Assembly: GCA_048499455.1 (NCBI GenBank)
Contig: JASNZV010000022.1
Location: forward strand, 62,001 to 126,000
Source: CFX5 sp023384495
GTDB taxonomy: Bacteria; Chloroflexota; Anaerolineae; Caldilineales; Caldilineaceae
Direction: 5' to 3'
DNA length: 64,000 nucleotides
Shown: positions 17,098 to 26,476 of the stretch, piece after piece
Position numbering within the stretch: the stretch's first letter is position 1
Layout: every line of letters begins with the position of its first letter
Notes under the pieces: model-generated
The model's database searches: none
Seen by the model: only the letters and a program-made list of their open reading frames with translations
What the model was told of the DNA's origin: nothing
Made by a program: the position numbers and the translations under genes

Positions 17098-20000
17098 TTA
17101 CTCCATGGCCGGCTCAATGACAAAGACGTTGCCGCCGGCTGCATCGACCCCCCAGACCCGCCCCGTTGGGTCTACCGACACGCCGATGGGTTTGACCACG
17201 CCATCGGCGCGCAGGCCCAGAACCGGCCAAATGCCGGCAATTTCGCCATCGGGCTGCCGCTGCTCCACCACCGCCTGTTCCGGCTGTGTCACGTATAGTG
17301 CGCCGCCTGTGTCGACCGTCAGATGGGGGCCATCCAGGGTATTGGCCACGGGAATTTCCCACGCCAGCAGACGGCGTCCTGTGCTGTCGAAACGCACCAG
17401 CTTGCTCAGGCCGGCATCGGCGACAAAGATTGTACCATCGATCCCCACCGCCACGTCAACTGGCTGGCTAGGCTCGCCCGGCCAGATGGCGATCTCCTGC
17501 ATAATCTGGCCGTCACCGTCGAGCGCGACCACGCGCCCACCCGGCGTGTGCGCCACCCAGATGCGCCCTTGGGCGTCCACATGCAGCCCGCGCGCTCGGT
17601 CGAGCACATGGGTTGGCGCTGGGACCTCGCGCAGATAATTCCCCGCGGCGTCAAAGAGCCATAGCGCCGGCTGGGCCGGGTCGAGCACATAGAGCAGGCC
17701 GTCTCGGTCCACAGCCAGGTCGAACGGCTCGACAAAGGGGCTGCCGCCGCCGGTGATGAGCGCCCGCATGTCGCCGGTGGGGGTCAGCACAAGGATACGG
17801 CGGTTGCCCGTGTCGGCGACGTAGATCGCACCGTCGGGGCCGGCCGCGATCCCACGCGGCTGGTTGAGGCCGGTCTGCACAGTGCGTACATCGCCGGCCA
17901 GCGGCGCGGCGACCAGCATGGGTGCGCCGGGTGTTTGCGGGTCGAAGGTCAGGGCGGCAAGACTGGGCAAGGTGACGCGTTCATAGTCGCCCTGGGGCGG
18001 GAAGAGCGCCTCGCTGGGGATGATCTGGCGCGCGCGGCCCGGCGGCGTCCAATAGAGGTTGATATGGGTGTGGTCGGTGCGGTCGGTGAAACGAACGCGG
18101 ATGTCGTGTAGCCCTTGTGGCAACTCGATGTCCCCCTCGCGCAGGATGTTCGGTTCGAGGCCGGCGGTGACTTCGGTCTCGTTGATCCACAACACCGACT
18201 CGTCGATGGATTCAAGCCCAAATCGATAGCGGCCTGCCTGGGGGATCGCGATCTTGCCCCGCCACTCGACGGTGTAGGGCCGGGGTAGCGGCGTGATATG
18301 GAAGTAGAGCTGAAGCCGCGGGTCGATTTTGGCCATGGCTTCAGGCGGCTGCCAATCGGCATTGGGGAAATAGCGACCCAGCAGCCCATTGCTCGCCACC
18401 GGCGCGGTGTAGAGCGCGGTCGCCGGGATGATCTCCGGCGCGCGGTCGGGCGGTCGCCACGCCAGGGTGAAGGGGCCGGCCCTGCCCACGGCGCGCACGC
18501 GGATCGTGTGATTGCCCTCGGCCAGCATCACGCCGTTGCTCAGTTCGCCCACGCCGGTGACGATGGGTTCTTCGCCCACAAAAAGCTCGGCTGCGCCGGG
18601 CGTCTGCAAAAAGAACTGGTGAGGCCCATAAGTGGTGACGCGCAGAACCCCCTCCCATTCGACTGTAAACGGCTCGGGCAGGGGGGGCATCGTCGCCCAA
18701 TCGAAGCTCAGCGTCGGGTCTTGCCGGGTGAAGATCGGGCTGCCCGCCCACCCATCGCCCTGGTAATAGCGCCCCACCAACCCCTGCACGCTGGCGAGAT
18801 CCTGGGGCGAAAGCAGCGCCAGCGAGACGACCGGCGGCCCCCCAAAGGGTGCGCGAAACTCCTCAAAGCGCGCCTTGGGGTAGAGCCGTCGCGCCTCGTC
18901 AAAGAGAGCGCGGCTGTCGGCGTTGACAATGAGCGCAACTGCGCGGTCCGCCGTCCACGCCAGAGGGAGATGGTCGGTGGTTTCGATGCGCTGGTAGCGA
19001 CGCGCCCCGCGCGCCAGAAAATTGAGCGTGGGGTGGCCGTGAAAAAACGAAATGACATAGGCATCGGTCTCGTCATCGAAATTTGCCAGCAACTCGGCGG
19101 TGATGCTCTCCGGGGTGGAGAAGGCGTTCCATGAGGCAAAGTCGTAGGCCTGGCGGAAGAAGTAGGTGTCGAAATTCTGCCAGGCCATGAGCGTGAGCAG
19201 CAGCGCCAGAGGGGCGAGCGCCCAGTTGGGATAGTAGCGCCCCCCCGCGCGCCGCCATGCCTGCCATAGCGCAACCAGCGGCGCCACCGCAAAGAGGTAG
19301 ACCGCCGGCTGCGACCCAATCGCGCGCAACGATTGCGGCGCTTCAAAATCGAGCGAGAGGATGCCCCCCAACAGCGTGATGGCGAACCAGAGAGGGAGCA
19401 GCAGCGCGCGCGCCCGGTTTGGCCCCCGTGCGCTCCGCCACAAAACGAGCCCCAACCCCAATACCCAGAGCGCGCCGGTGTATGAGTCCAGCATGGGCTC
19501 GCCGGGCAGGTTGTGACGCCCGTTGGGGTCGCCCCAGTAGTTGAACATGAGCAGATGTTTGCGCGTGTTTTCGAGCAGCGCGGGCAAACGCTCTTCGGGC
19601 GTCTTTTTGGCGAAGATCGAAGTATCGCGCGTGCGCTCGAAGTAGATGTCGGGCTTTTCGTACGCAAACTTGACCACGGGAGCCACGACCACCAACGCCG
19701 TCAACGCCATCAGCGCCAACCCGCTCCACATACGGCGCAGAAAGCCGCGTTCGGCAACCAGCAGGATGAGCAGAAAGAGACCCGCCGCCGCCACAAACAA
19801 CTGAAAGGCGGCATAGAAGCATAGACCCAATCCCAGGGCAATCCCGGCCAGCACGAAGTCAATGTGCCGCCCCCGGCGGATGCCCCGCAGCAACAGGCCG
19901 ATGGTGAGCAGGGCGAAGAGCGGTGTGCTGGCGTTGTACATCCCAATCCGGCTAAAGTTGACATTCCAGCGCGAGACGGCGATGACAAAAGCGAGCATCA

Positions 20001-20751
20001 CGCCGCCGGCCCGGCCATAGAGTTCGCGCCCGGCCAGGTAGCCCGCCGCCACTGTCGCCGCCCCCATCACCACGCTCACCAGCCGGATCGACTGGGTAGA
20101 GACGCCGGCAGCTTCAAAGGCGGCGACGATCAGATAGAGGTAGTGGGACGGCGCATGGATCGAGCCGACAAAGATGGGCCGAAAGCCGGGGTTCTCCATG
20201 ATGCGCAGCGCCTGCAATCCGTTTTCGGCCTCGTCATACCAGGTTCCAAAGGGGAGCGAATCGAAGCGCCAAAGGCGGAAGAAGAGCGTGAGGGTGAGTG
20301 TGATCGCCAATGCCCCCACAAACCATCGCTGGCGTGGCGCGGGGGAGCTGGTTGCAGGCGCCTCGCGCCCCCAGTCGAGCCACAGCGCGGCGACCGGCAT
20401 CAGCAGCACACTGGCCAGATGCAGCCGCCAAAAGGTGAGGCTGGGGTGCTCCACATCGGTCAGTTCGCGCAAGGCAAGGGTGGCCAGGGTCAGCGCCGCC
20501 GCCAGCGGAATCAGCCGCCACGCGGGCCGCCACCCGCGCAGACCATCCAGGTGCGCCATCATCGGGACAGCAGGGGCCGGTACGCCAAACTGGGCATGGC
20601 GGAGCGCAAAGACAAAGAGGCTCAGCCCCACCGTGTAGAGCAACGCCGCCTCAACAAAGAGCGCGCGCTCCAACTGGCGCTGTCCCCATAGGGCCAACAG
20701 CAGCGCGACACCCCCATACAGGAAGTTGCGGATCGTGGATGGAAACGGCAT
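17098..20751 (-). CDS. GT39-like glycosyltransferase with PA14 and NHL domains
   Basis: A 1217-residue membrane protein. The N-terminal ~560 residues contain many membrane helices and the GT39/PMT-type region, with the first extracytoplasmic loop WYDEAENGLQALRIMENPGF, whose Asp-Glu resembles the catalytic acidic pair. It would transfer a sugar from a lipid-linked donor on the outer face of the membrane. Two PA14-like carbohydrate-binding modules follow (starting GLVGRYYQGDGW and GLLGRYFPNADW), then a C-terminal NHL-type propeller with repeats such as PRGIAAGPDGAIYVADTGN. Fusing binding and propeller modules to a transferase suggests a surface-assembly role. Upstream is the Agl23-like gene, 189 bp away. 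Function is inferred from the fold only. Confidence 0.8.
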   Translation of the reverse strand: MPFPSTIRNFLYGGVALLLALWGQRQLERALFVEAALLYTVGLSLFVFALRHAQFGVPAPAVPMMAHLDGLRGWRPAWRLIPLAAALTLATLALRELTDVEHPSLTFWRLHLASVLLMPVAALWLDWGREAPATSSPAPRQRWFVGALAITLTLTLFFRLWRFDSLPFGTWYDEAENGLQALRIMENPGFRPIFVGSIHAPSHYLYLIVAAFEAAGVSTQSIRLVSVVMGAATVAAGYLAGRELYGRAGGVMLAFVIAVSRWNVNFSRIGMYNASTPLFALLTIGLLLRGIRRGRHIDFVLAGIALGLGLCFYAAFQLFVAAAGLFLLILLVAERGFLRRMWSGLALMALTALVVVAPVVKFAYEKPDIYFERTRDTSIFAKKTPEERLPALLENTRKHLLMFNYWGDPNGRHNLPGEPMLDSYTGALWVLGLGLVLWRSARGPNRARALLLPLWFAITLLGGILSLDFEAPQSLRAIGSQPAVYLFAVAPLVALWQAWRRAGGRYYPNWALAPLALLLTLMAWQNFDTYFFRQAYDFASWNAFSTPESITAELLANFDDETDAYVISFFHGHPTLNFLARGARRYQRIETTDHLPLAWTADRAVALIVNADSRALFDEARRLYPKARFEEFRAPFGGPPVVSLALLSPQDLASVQGLVGRYYQGDGWAGSPIFTRQDPTLSFDWATMPPLPEPFTVEWEGVLRVTTYGPHQFFLQTPGAAELFVGEEPIVTGVGELSNGVMLAEGNHTIRVRAVGRAGPFTLAWRPPDRAPEIIPATALYTAPVASNGLLGRYFPNADWQPPEAMAKIDPRLQLYFHITPLPRPYTVEWRGKIAIPQAGRYRFGLESIDESVLWINETEVTAGLEPNILREGDIELPQGLHDIRVRFTDRTDHTHINLYWTPPGRARQIIPSEALFPPQGDYERVTLPSLAALTFDPQTPGAPMLVAAPLAGDVRTVQTGLNQPRGIAAGPDGAIYVADTGNRRILVLTPTGDMRALITGGGSPFVEPFDLAVDRDGLLYVLDPAQPALWLFDAAGNYLREVPAPTHVLDRARGLHVDAQGRIWVAHTPGGRVVALDGDGQIMQEIAIWPGEPSQPVDVAVGIDGTIFVADAGLSKLVRFDSTGRRLLAWEIPVANTLDGPHLTVDTGGALYVTQPEQAVVEQRQPDGEIAGIWPVLGLRADGVVKPIGVSVDPTGRVWGVDAAGGNVFVIEPAME

Positions 20752-20823
20752 GACGAGACGAGAAAGGGTGAGGGGGACGGTGTATGCGTCCCCCAGGAAA
20801 TGTAAATGTTATACTTGTGGTTG

Positions 20824-20868
20824 TTTGAAAATGACGGTTTCTGCGGCAGCAAAACTGTCGTTTTCAAA
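20824..20868. repeat. stem-loop repeat TTTGAAAAYGACRGTTT
   Basis: The 17-nt arms at 20824-20840 and 20852-20868 pair with two G:T-type differences around an 11-nt loop, in the 189-bp gap between two glycosyltransferase genes. It is a relative of the repeat at 14899-14955. It could attenuate transcription within the block; that is inference. Confidence 0.6.
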
Positions 20869-20940
20869 CAGAACTCGGTTTCAGTGTGAAACGTGAAGCG
20901 TCAAACGTGATGGATAACGTTTTGCGCCCGGCGCACGAAC

Positions 20941-23900
20941 CTATGGGACGAGCGGGAAGCCCATGACCCGATTGTTGTTGGCATCGGCGACCAGCAGCGT
21001 TAGGTTGGCGCCGTCGACGGCAAGGCCATTGGGCAGGCCAAAGCGGTTGAGGTCGCTGCCAAAGTTGCCAAAGCTGGCCTTGAGTTCCCCCTCGGCGCTA
21101 TAGACAAAGATCCGATACAGTTGCGGGTCGCTGGCGTAGAGATCCCCGTTGGGCGCAGCGGCGACATAGGGTTTCATGTAGATATCGCGGCTCTCCCAAC
21201 TGGGCACGGCAAACTCCGCCACAAAGTTGAGCGCCGCGTCTAGCTTTTGGATGCGCCGGTTCCACGTGTCGGCCACATAGACCGAACCGTCCACCGGCGA
21301 GACGGCGACGCTGGTTGGCTCTTCGAAGCGCCCACCGATCACCCCACCACCCCCCACCTGGCGGATCAACGTCCCGTCGGGGCGGAAGTGGAGAATGCGC
21401 TTGTTGCCCGTGTCGGCCACGAGCAGGTTGCCGTCGCCGTCGATGGCCAACCCGCGCGGGCCAAAGAGCGCATACTCATCGCCCAACTCGCCATTGGTGC
21501 TGTTGAAATAGCCCCATTTGCGCAGGAAGTTGCCTTCGGCGTCAAAAAGCTGGATGCGTCCATTCCAGGTATCGGCCACGAAGATCTGGCCGGCCTGGTC
21601 GACCGCAATACCCCACGGCTCATTGAACTGTCCATCGCCCAACGCCAGCGGTCCGGCGCCGTCGGCGTCCACACAGCCCGCCTGGTCGGCCAGGTTGCAG
21701 GCCGAACCAAAGGCGCGCACAAACGCGCCGCTGGCGTCGAGCACAACGATCCGGTTGTTGCCCGAATCGGCAATTACCCGCTCGCCATTGGGCCCGGCGG
21801 CGATCGCGCGCGGCGTGAGCAAGGCGCGGTCGCCGTAGACGGCGTTGTAGAGCGAGCTGGCGGCAAGCTCGATTTCCACGGCGCGGGCGCGCCCCTCCAG
21901 GCTGTCGGCGGGCAAGGTAACGGGGGCCACACCCAGGTTCCAAATCTGCGCGGCCAAGTCGCGGCGCACCCACATTTCAAACTCATGGCGGTGCGGCCAA
22001 CGCGAGAGGTCGCGCTCGTTACCCAGCGTCCCTTCGGGCGTCACGTCTCGATAGCGCCGGTGCAAAAAGATCTCCCAGTTGCGTTCACGCTGCACCGGGT
22101 CGAGGAGGCCGCGCAACACATCGCCCCAGGTGAGGTTGAAGTAACCCATATCGGGCCACCAGATCAGCCGGTAGGTGCGTTTGACATAGTCGCGTATGAC
22201 ATAGGGATGCACCTTTTCGTAATTCTTTGGCCCAACGATGATCACCGGCGCGCTCATGCTGTCGCTGGTGGGGTTCTGGCCGTAGTAGCGCGAATTGGGA
22301 TAGAGGCGCATGTACCAGCTCATCGGCCACGAGCTTTCATCGTCGTAGGCCACGACAATGTTGCGCCCGCCCACCGTCCGCTCGCTGATGGCGTCGATCT
22401 CGGCCAGCGCCAGCTTGATGTCGGGCGAAGCGTGGGCATAGACCAAATATTCGGTCGCCATATCGTAGTTGATATAGGTCAGGCGGAAGCTGACGCGCAC
22501 CGTCATCAGAAAGAGCAGCGCGACAACACCCAGACTGAGTAGTCGCCAACCCGATGCCCACCCCCCCGCTTCACCCCAACGCCAGGTGAGATAGCCCAAC
22601 CCCAGCGCCAGCCCAACGCCGAGCACCCACTGCAACGTCGTCGCCAGCGAGAGGATCGAGCGATCCACCAGTGGGCCGCCCCAGACGAGCACAGCCAGCA
22701 CCAGCAGTAGCGCCGGCGCTGTCCCGATCATCCACCAGGCTTGGGTGCGGCGGGCTTCACCCCAATCGACCATGGTAATCAGCCGGCCCAATACCCAGCC
22801 GGCAAAGACACACATGGGCAACGCCATATGGGTGAGCAGCCACGGCATCTTCTCGCCGGCTACGGTATACCCCACCCACGCGCCCACGATCCACCAGGCG
22901 AGGAAGATGACAAAATAGAGGCGGATTTCGGCGTGGGGCATGTGGAAGGTGGAGACAAAACTATCGCCTGTTTTGGCGACCGCCGCCGCATACCGTTCGT
23001 CTTCGCGGCGCACATCGGGCGGCAGGTCTGCGGTGGGTGTGGGCGACCAGCCAGGGATGGTGACCAGCGACCGCACGAGCATTACGAATCCGGCGCCACT
23101 GAGGATCAACGGTAGAAATTCATAGAGCCATGCCAGCAAGATGTAATAGTACCAGGGCTGGCTGCCCCGTTCCACCTTCTGTTGCTCCAGCCAGTAGCCC
23201 AGACTGCCCACAATGCCCGACGCCAACCCGTTGCGGGTGTTGGTGAGAAAGGTGGTGTAAAAAAGAATCGCAATCACCCAAAAGAGGCCCATCATCTGAG
23301 CCCAGGTGACGAAGTTTAGCCCGGGGGCCTCTTCGTCGTCCGCCTCGGCGGGGCGCATCCCAAACCAATACCAGGCGATGGCGACGCTGATTGCAGCCAG
23401 CATCAGCACAACAAATATGTAGGCCAGAATGACGCCGGTGGCCGTATTCTGCGGGTTCTGATAGTCGATGACCGGCCACTCAATGCCGACCGCCGTCGCG
23501 GCCAGGTGGATAAAGGGTGACAGAAAGGGCAAAACCAGCGTGAACATAAAGACAGCCAGATCGGCGCTGTGGTTGCGGCGGAGCTTGCGCCACTCTTCGC
23601 GGCCCAGGTGGTTCCATACCAGCGCCACAAAGATGCCTGCCCCCACCAGTAGGCCAATCGTGCCGATGATGTCCTGGTCGCGCTTGTGGAAAACATACCA
23701 AAAGCCAAACCCGGCCACCAAGGGGGCAAAGGCCATAAAGGTGCGTCGCTCGATCACCTGCCAGAGCGCCAGCCCCACAAAGAAGACGCCCAAGATTGCG
23801 CCGCTGATAAAGTGCGCCTCCATGGCCAGCAGCCCCAGCACCATGCCCAGTGTCACGGCAATCAGCCAGCGCCGGTTGACCGTCTCCAGGTAGCGAAACG

Positions 23901-24408
23901 CGCCATAGATCCAGACCAGCAGGAAGAACGCGATAAAGATGTCATCGCGGATGTAGCGGCTATGGAAGAGCAAGCTGGGGCTGACGGTCAGCAGAATGCC
24001 CGCCATCAGCGCGCCTGTACGCCCGATATAGCGGCGGAAGAAGATGGGCATGGCCACGATTCCAATGCCCAGAATCGCCGGCACAAGCCGCGCCGTGGCG
24101 TCGTTGTCGCCAAACAGAAAATAGCTCAGCGCAGTCAGGTGATAGCGCAGCGGCCCATGCATCATGGGGTTGTGCTCGTATTTGCCCGCATCGTAGAGAT
24201 AATAAGCATAAAGCGTGTGCAGGCTCTCGTCGTGGCTCATGGCGCGCACGCCGAGGTCGACAAAGCGCAACACGGTCGCCACGATCAGCAGCGCGGCCCA
24301 ACCGATCACTTCCCAGTTGAGACGGATGTTCGCCAGCAGGGGTCGATCCAAAAGCGCCGCCCCCTCGCGCTCGCCATAGGGCGGTGTTGTTAACAGGTCA
24401 CGTTCCAT
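20941..24408 (-). CDS. Agl23-like (TIGR03663) membrane protein fused to NHL propeller
   Basis: A 1155-residue protein. The first ~800 residues are a multi-span GT39-like region with the family's characteristic segment MSHDESLHTLYAYYLYDAGK followed by MMHGPLRYHLTALSYFLFGD, as in 'flippase activity-associated protein Agl23' of Chloroflexota and archaea. The C-terminal ~330 residues form an NHL-repeat propeller (for example EPWGIAVDQAGQIFVADTWN and GPRGLAIDGDGNLLVADTGN). The ATG at 24408 has AGGAG six nucleotides upstream. It is part of a run of same-strand membrane glycosyltransferases and probably assembles an extracellular glycan or glycosylates surface proteins. Confidence 0.85.
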   Translation of the reverse strand: MERDLLTTPPYGEREGAALLDRPLLANIRLNWEVIGWAALLIVATVLRFVDLGVRAMSHDESLHTLYAYYLYDAGKYEHNPMMHGPLRYHLTALSYFLFGDNDATARLVPAILGIGIVAMPIFFRRYIGRTGALMAGILLTVSPSLLFHSRYIRDDIFIAFFLLVWIYGAFRYLETVNRRWLIAVTLGMVLGLLAMEAHFISGAILGVFFVGLALWQVIERRTFMAFAPLVAGFGFWYVFHKRDQDIIGTIGLLVGAGIFVALVWNHLGREEWRKLRRNHSADLAVFMFTLVLPFLSPFIHLAATAVGIEWPVIDYQNPQNTATGVILAYIFVVLMLAAISVAIAWYWFGMRPAEADDEEAPGLNFVTWAQMMGLFWVIAILFYTTFLTNTRNGLASGIVGSLGYWLEQQKVERGSQPWYYYILLAWLYEFLPLILSGAGFVMLVRSLVTIPGWSPTPTADLPPDVRREDERYAAAVAKTGDSFVSTFHMPHAEIRLYFVIFLAWWIVGAWVGYTVAGEKMPWLLTHMALPMCVFAGWVLGRLITMVDWGEARRTQAWWMIGTAPALLLVLAVLVWGGPLVDRSILSLATTLQWVLGVGLALGLGYLTWRWGEAGGWASGWRLLSLGVVALLFLMTVRVSFRLTYINYDMATEYLVYAHASPDIKLALAEIDAISERTVGGRNIVVAYDDESSWPMSWYMRLYPNSRYYGQNPTSDSMSAPVIIVGPKNYEKVHPYVIRDYVKRTYRLIWWPDMGYFNLTWGDVLRGLLDPVQRERNWEIFLHRRYRDVTPEGTLGNERDLSRWPHRHEFEMWVRRDLAAQIWNLGVAPVTLPADSLEGRARAVEIELAASSLYNAVYGDRALLTPRAIAAGPNGERVIADSGNNRIVVLDASGAFVRAFGSACNLADQAGCVDADGAGPLALGDGQFNEPWGIAVDQAGQIFVADTWNGRIQLFDAEGNFLRKWGYFNSTNGELGDEYALFGPRGLAIDGDGNLLVADTGNKRILHFRPDGTLIRQVGGGGVIGGRFEEPTSVAVSPVDGSVYVADTWNRRIQKLDAALNFVAEFAVPSWESRDIYMKPYVAAAPNGDLYASDPQLYRIFVYSAEGELKASFGNFGSDLNRFGLPNGLAVDGANLTLLVADANNNRVMGFPLVP

Positions 24409-24527
24409 ACAAGACTCCTACCACTGAGCTCGGTTTGAAAAGCAGGGTGTGATTGAGCGCCGTTGCCCTGAAGCAAGGCCGTGGCAAATTCCGCTCTTCA
24501 AAGCAACCACAGCATACAACCGATGTC

Positions 24528-26426
24528 TCACTCGCCACTTTTTACCCACAAGACTACCCCGTCCACCGGTGGCAACGCACCCACCTCACGGTGGACGACC
24601 CAACGCAGCAACCCGCGCAGCCAGCTTTCCCACGCACGATTGAGGCGCGCCGTGATCGCGCCGTCGTCGACGAGGTTCGGCTCGGCGGGGAGTAATTGGG
24701 ACGGCAACCATTGCCCATGCACCAGATAGCGGCTGCCCATATAGCCGGCCAGCGCCGGGTCATCCACCATCGGGTCCACCGTGATCACCACGGGGGATTG
24801 CCCGCTCGCGGTCGATTCCACATCGGGCGCCAACACCCAACGTAGGTTGCGCATGTCGCGCAGATACCACCCCAACACCGGGTCGGGCCGCCCGCCCAGT
24901 TGCGGCGAACGCTGCGCCAATACGGTCAGTTGGGTGGCGTCGCCCGTGCGTTGGGCGCTCAACAGTTGGATGTCCGCCGCCAGCCGGCGTATGTCGGCGT
25001 CGGTGAAGCTGGCGAAGAGGCCGTCGGGCCGGCTGATGTGGGCGTGATGATTGAGTTGCCACAGGCTGCTCAATGTGACCAAAAAGAGCAACACCGCGCC
25101 ATAGCCGCCCATAAGCAGCCGCGCTTGCCGCCAATCGGCCCAGAGCGCATAGAGCACGACAGTCACTGCGGCCAGCAACACAAAGAGGAGCATGCCACGG
25201 GCGATCAACAGGTCAAGCTGAGACTGGGCAATCAATGCCGCGCCCCAAAAGACCGAAGAGGTGAGCAACACGGTCACCAGCCCCAGCAACAGCCAACTCT
25301 CGCGCCAGTTGACGCCCGTGCGCAACCCACGGATGATCGCGGCGCACAGGTCGGCGCCCGCCAATAGCAGCGGCAGCCCAATCATGGGTAAGGCGTAGGG
25401 CGAGCGACCCGGCAGCACACTCAGCAGCATCCCCCACAGAAGCCAAGCCGTGAGAAACAGCAGCCAGGCCCGCCGCTGACGAGGAAAGGTGGCGTCATCT
25501 TCCGACGCGCTCGTCATCTGCTGCCAGCGCCAGCCCAATCCCAGCCCGCCAAACATGAGCAAGAAAGGGGCGTCCACCCACAGCCGCAGCGCCCACCAAC
25601 TGAGCGGGTAGGCCGGCCCGTCACCGCCCAGTTGCGCGACCCACGCGCTCAGGCTGCTGCTGATCATGCCAAGCCCGGCCGGGTGCGCCAACCAGGTGGT
25701 TGCGCCAAGCGCGGCGGCAGCGCCCAACCAGAGTAAATCACCGCGACGGCCCAGGGCCTTTTCTCGGAAAGTGGTCAAGCCTGGGTCAAACTGAAACAGA
25801 AAAAGGACAACCACGACGACAAAGTTCCATCCCATCGGGCCACTGACCATTAGCAAACCGAGGGCGACGGCGGTGACGCGCCGCCATGTTGTAAATGTGG
25901 CGGCCGATACGGGCAAGTGAAGCAGACGCCATAGACCGACCAGCGTCAACATGCCAAAAAAGAGGCCCAGCATCGCCCCATCCGCCATGCGGCTGAACCA
26001 GGTCAGCCACGGGTCGAAGGCCATGAGCAGTGCGGCGACCAGTGCAGCGGTTCGTCCAATCCAGGGCCGCAGCCACCAGCAGAGCAACACCAATGCGGCG
26101 CCAGCTGCAGCCGGCGCCGCGCGCGCCATGGCATCCCCACCGCCCATCAGCCAAAAGAGCAGCGTATTCACTGAATGGAGCAGCGGGCTGGTGACTACCG
26201 GCAATTCGGGCGCCTCGCGCCCGGTCGCCGCCAGCCAGGCAGGCCAGATGTTGGCCGCCTCTACCGCGTTGAGCGGGTGTGCAGTCAGGCCAAAAAAGCG
26301 CACAAACCCCGCCGCCAACAGGATCAACCCATAGAGCGCGTGCTCCACTGTAAGCCACGCCCACGCCGGCGCGGCGAACGTATCGGGTTGTTCCTCAACT
26401 TCAGCCTCTGCTGCCCCAATCGCCAT
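24528..26426 (-). CDS. GT39-family membrane glycosyltransferase-like protein
   Basis: A 632-residue polytopic protein with about twelve hydrophobic helices. The N-terminal region matches the PMT/ArnT-like pattern, but the first-loop segment reads HPLNAVEAANIWPAWLAATG, so the usual Asp-Glu pair is replaced by Val-Glu. The segment TSPLLHSVNTLLFWLMGGGD is typical of the family. I chose the ATG at 26426. A GTG at 26480 would give a GTGA overlap with the upstream gene, but the 18 codons between the two starts consist of an AT-rich intergenic-type string. It follows the DUF2298 gene in the same direction. Confidence 0.78.
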   Translation of the reverse strand: MAIGAAEAEVEEQPDTFAAPAWAWLTVEHALYGLILLAAGFVRFFGLTAHPLNAVEAANIWPAWLAATGREAPELPVVTSPLLHSVNTLLFWLMGGGDAMARAAPAAAGAALVLLCWWLRPWIGRTAALVAALLMAFDPWLTWFSRMADGAMLGLFFGMLTLVGLWRLLHLPVSAATFTTWRRVTAVALGLLMVSGPMGWNFVVVVVLFLFQFDPGLTTFREKALGRRGDLLWLGAAAALGATTWLAHPAGLGMISSSLSAWVAQLGGDGPAYPLSWWALRLWVDAPFLLMFGGLGLGWRWQQMTSASEDDATFPRQRRAWLLFLTAWLLWGMLLSVLPGRSPYALPMIGLPLLLAGADLCAAIIRGLRTGVNWRESWLLLGLVTVLLTSSVFWGAALIAQSQLDLLIARGMLLFVLLAAVTVVLYALWADWRQARLLMGGYGAVLLFLVTLSSLWQLNHHAHISRPDGLFASFTDADIRRLAADIQLLSAQRTGDATQLTVLAQRSPQLGGRPDPVLGWYLRDMRNLRWVLAPDVESTASGQSPVVITVDPMVDDPALAGYMGSRYLVHGQWLPSQLLPAEPNLVDDGAITARLNRAWESWLRGLLRWVVHREVGALPPVDGVVLWVKSGE

Positions 26427-26476
26427 GCCACCCTGCTTCGTCAATTCAAAATCGAAAATCCAAAATTGAAAATCCT

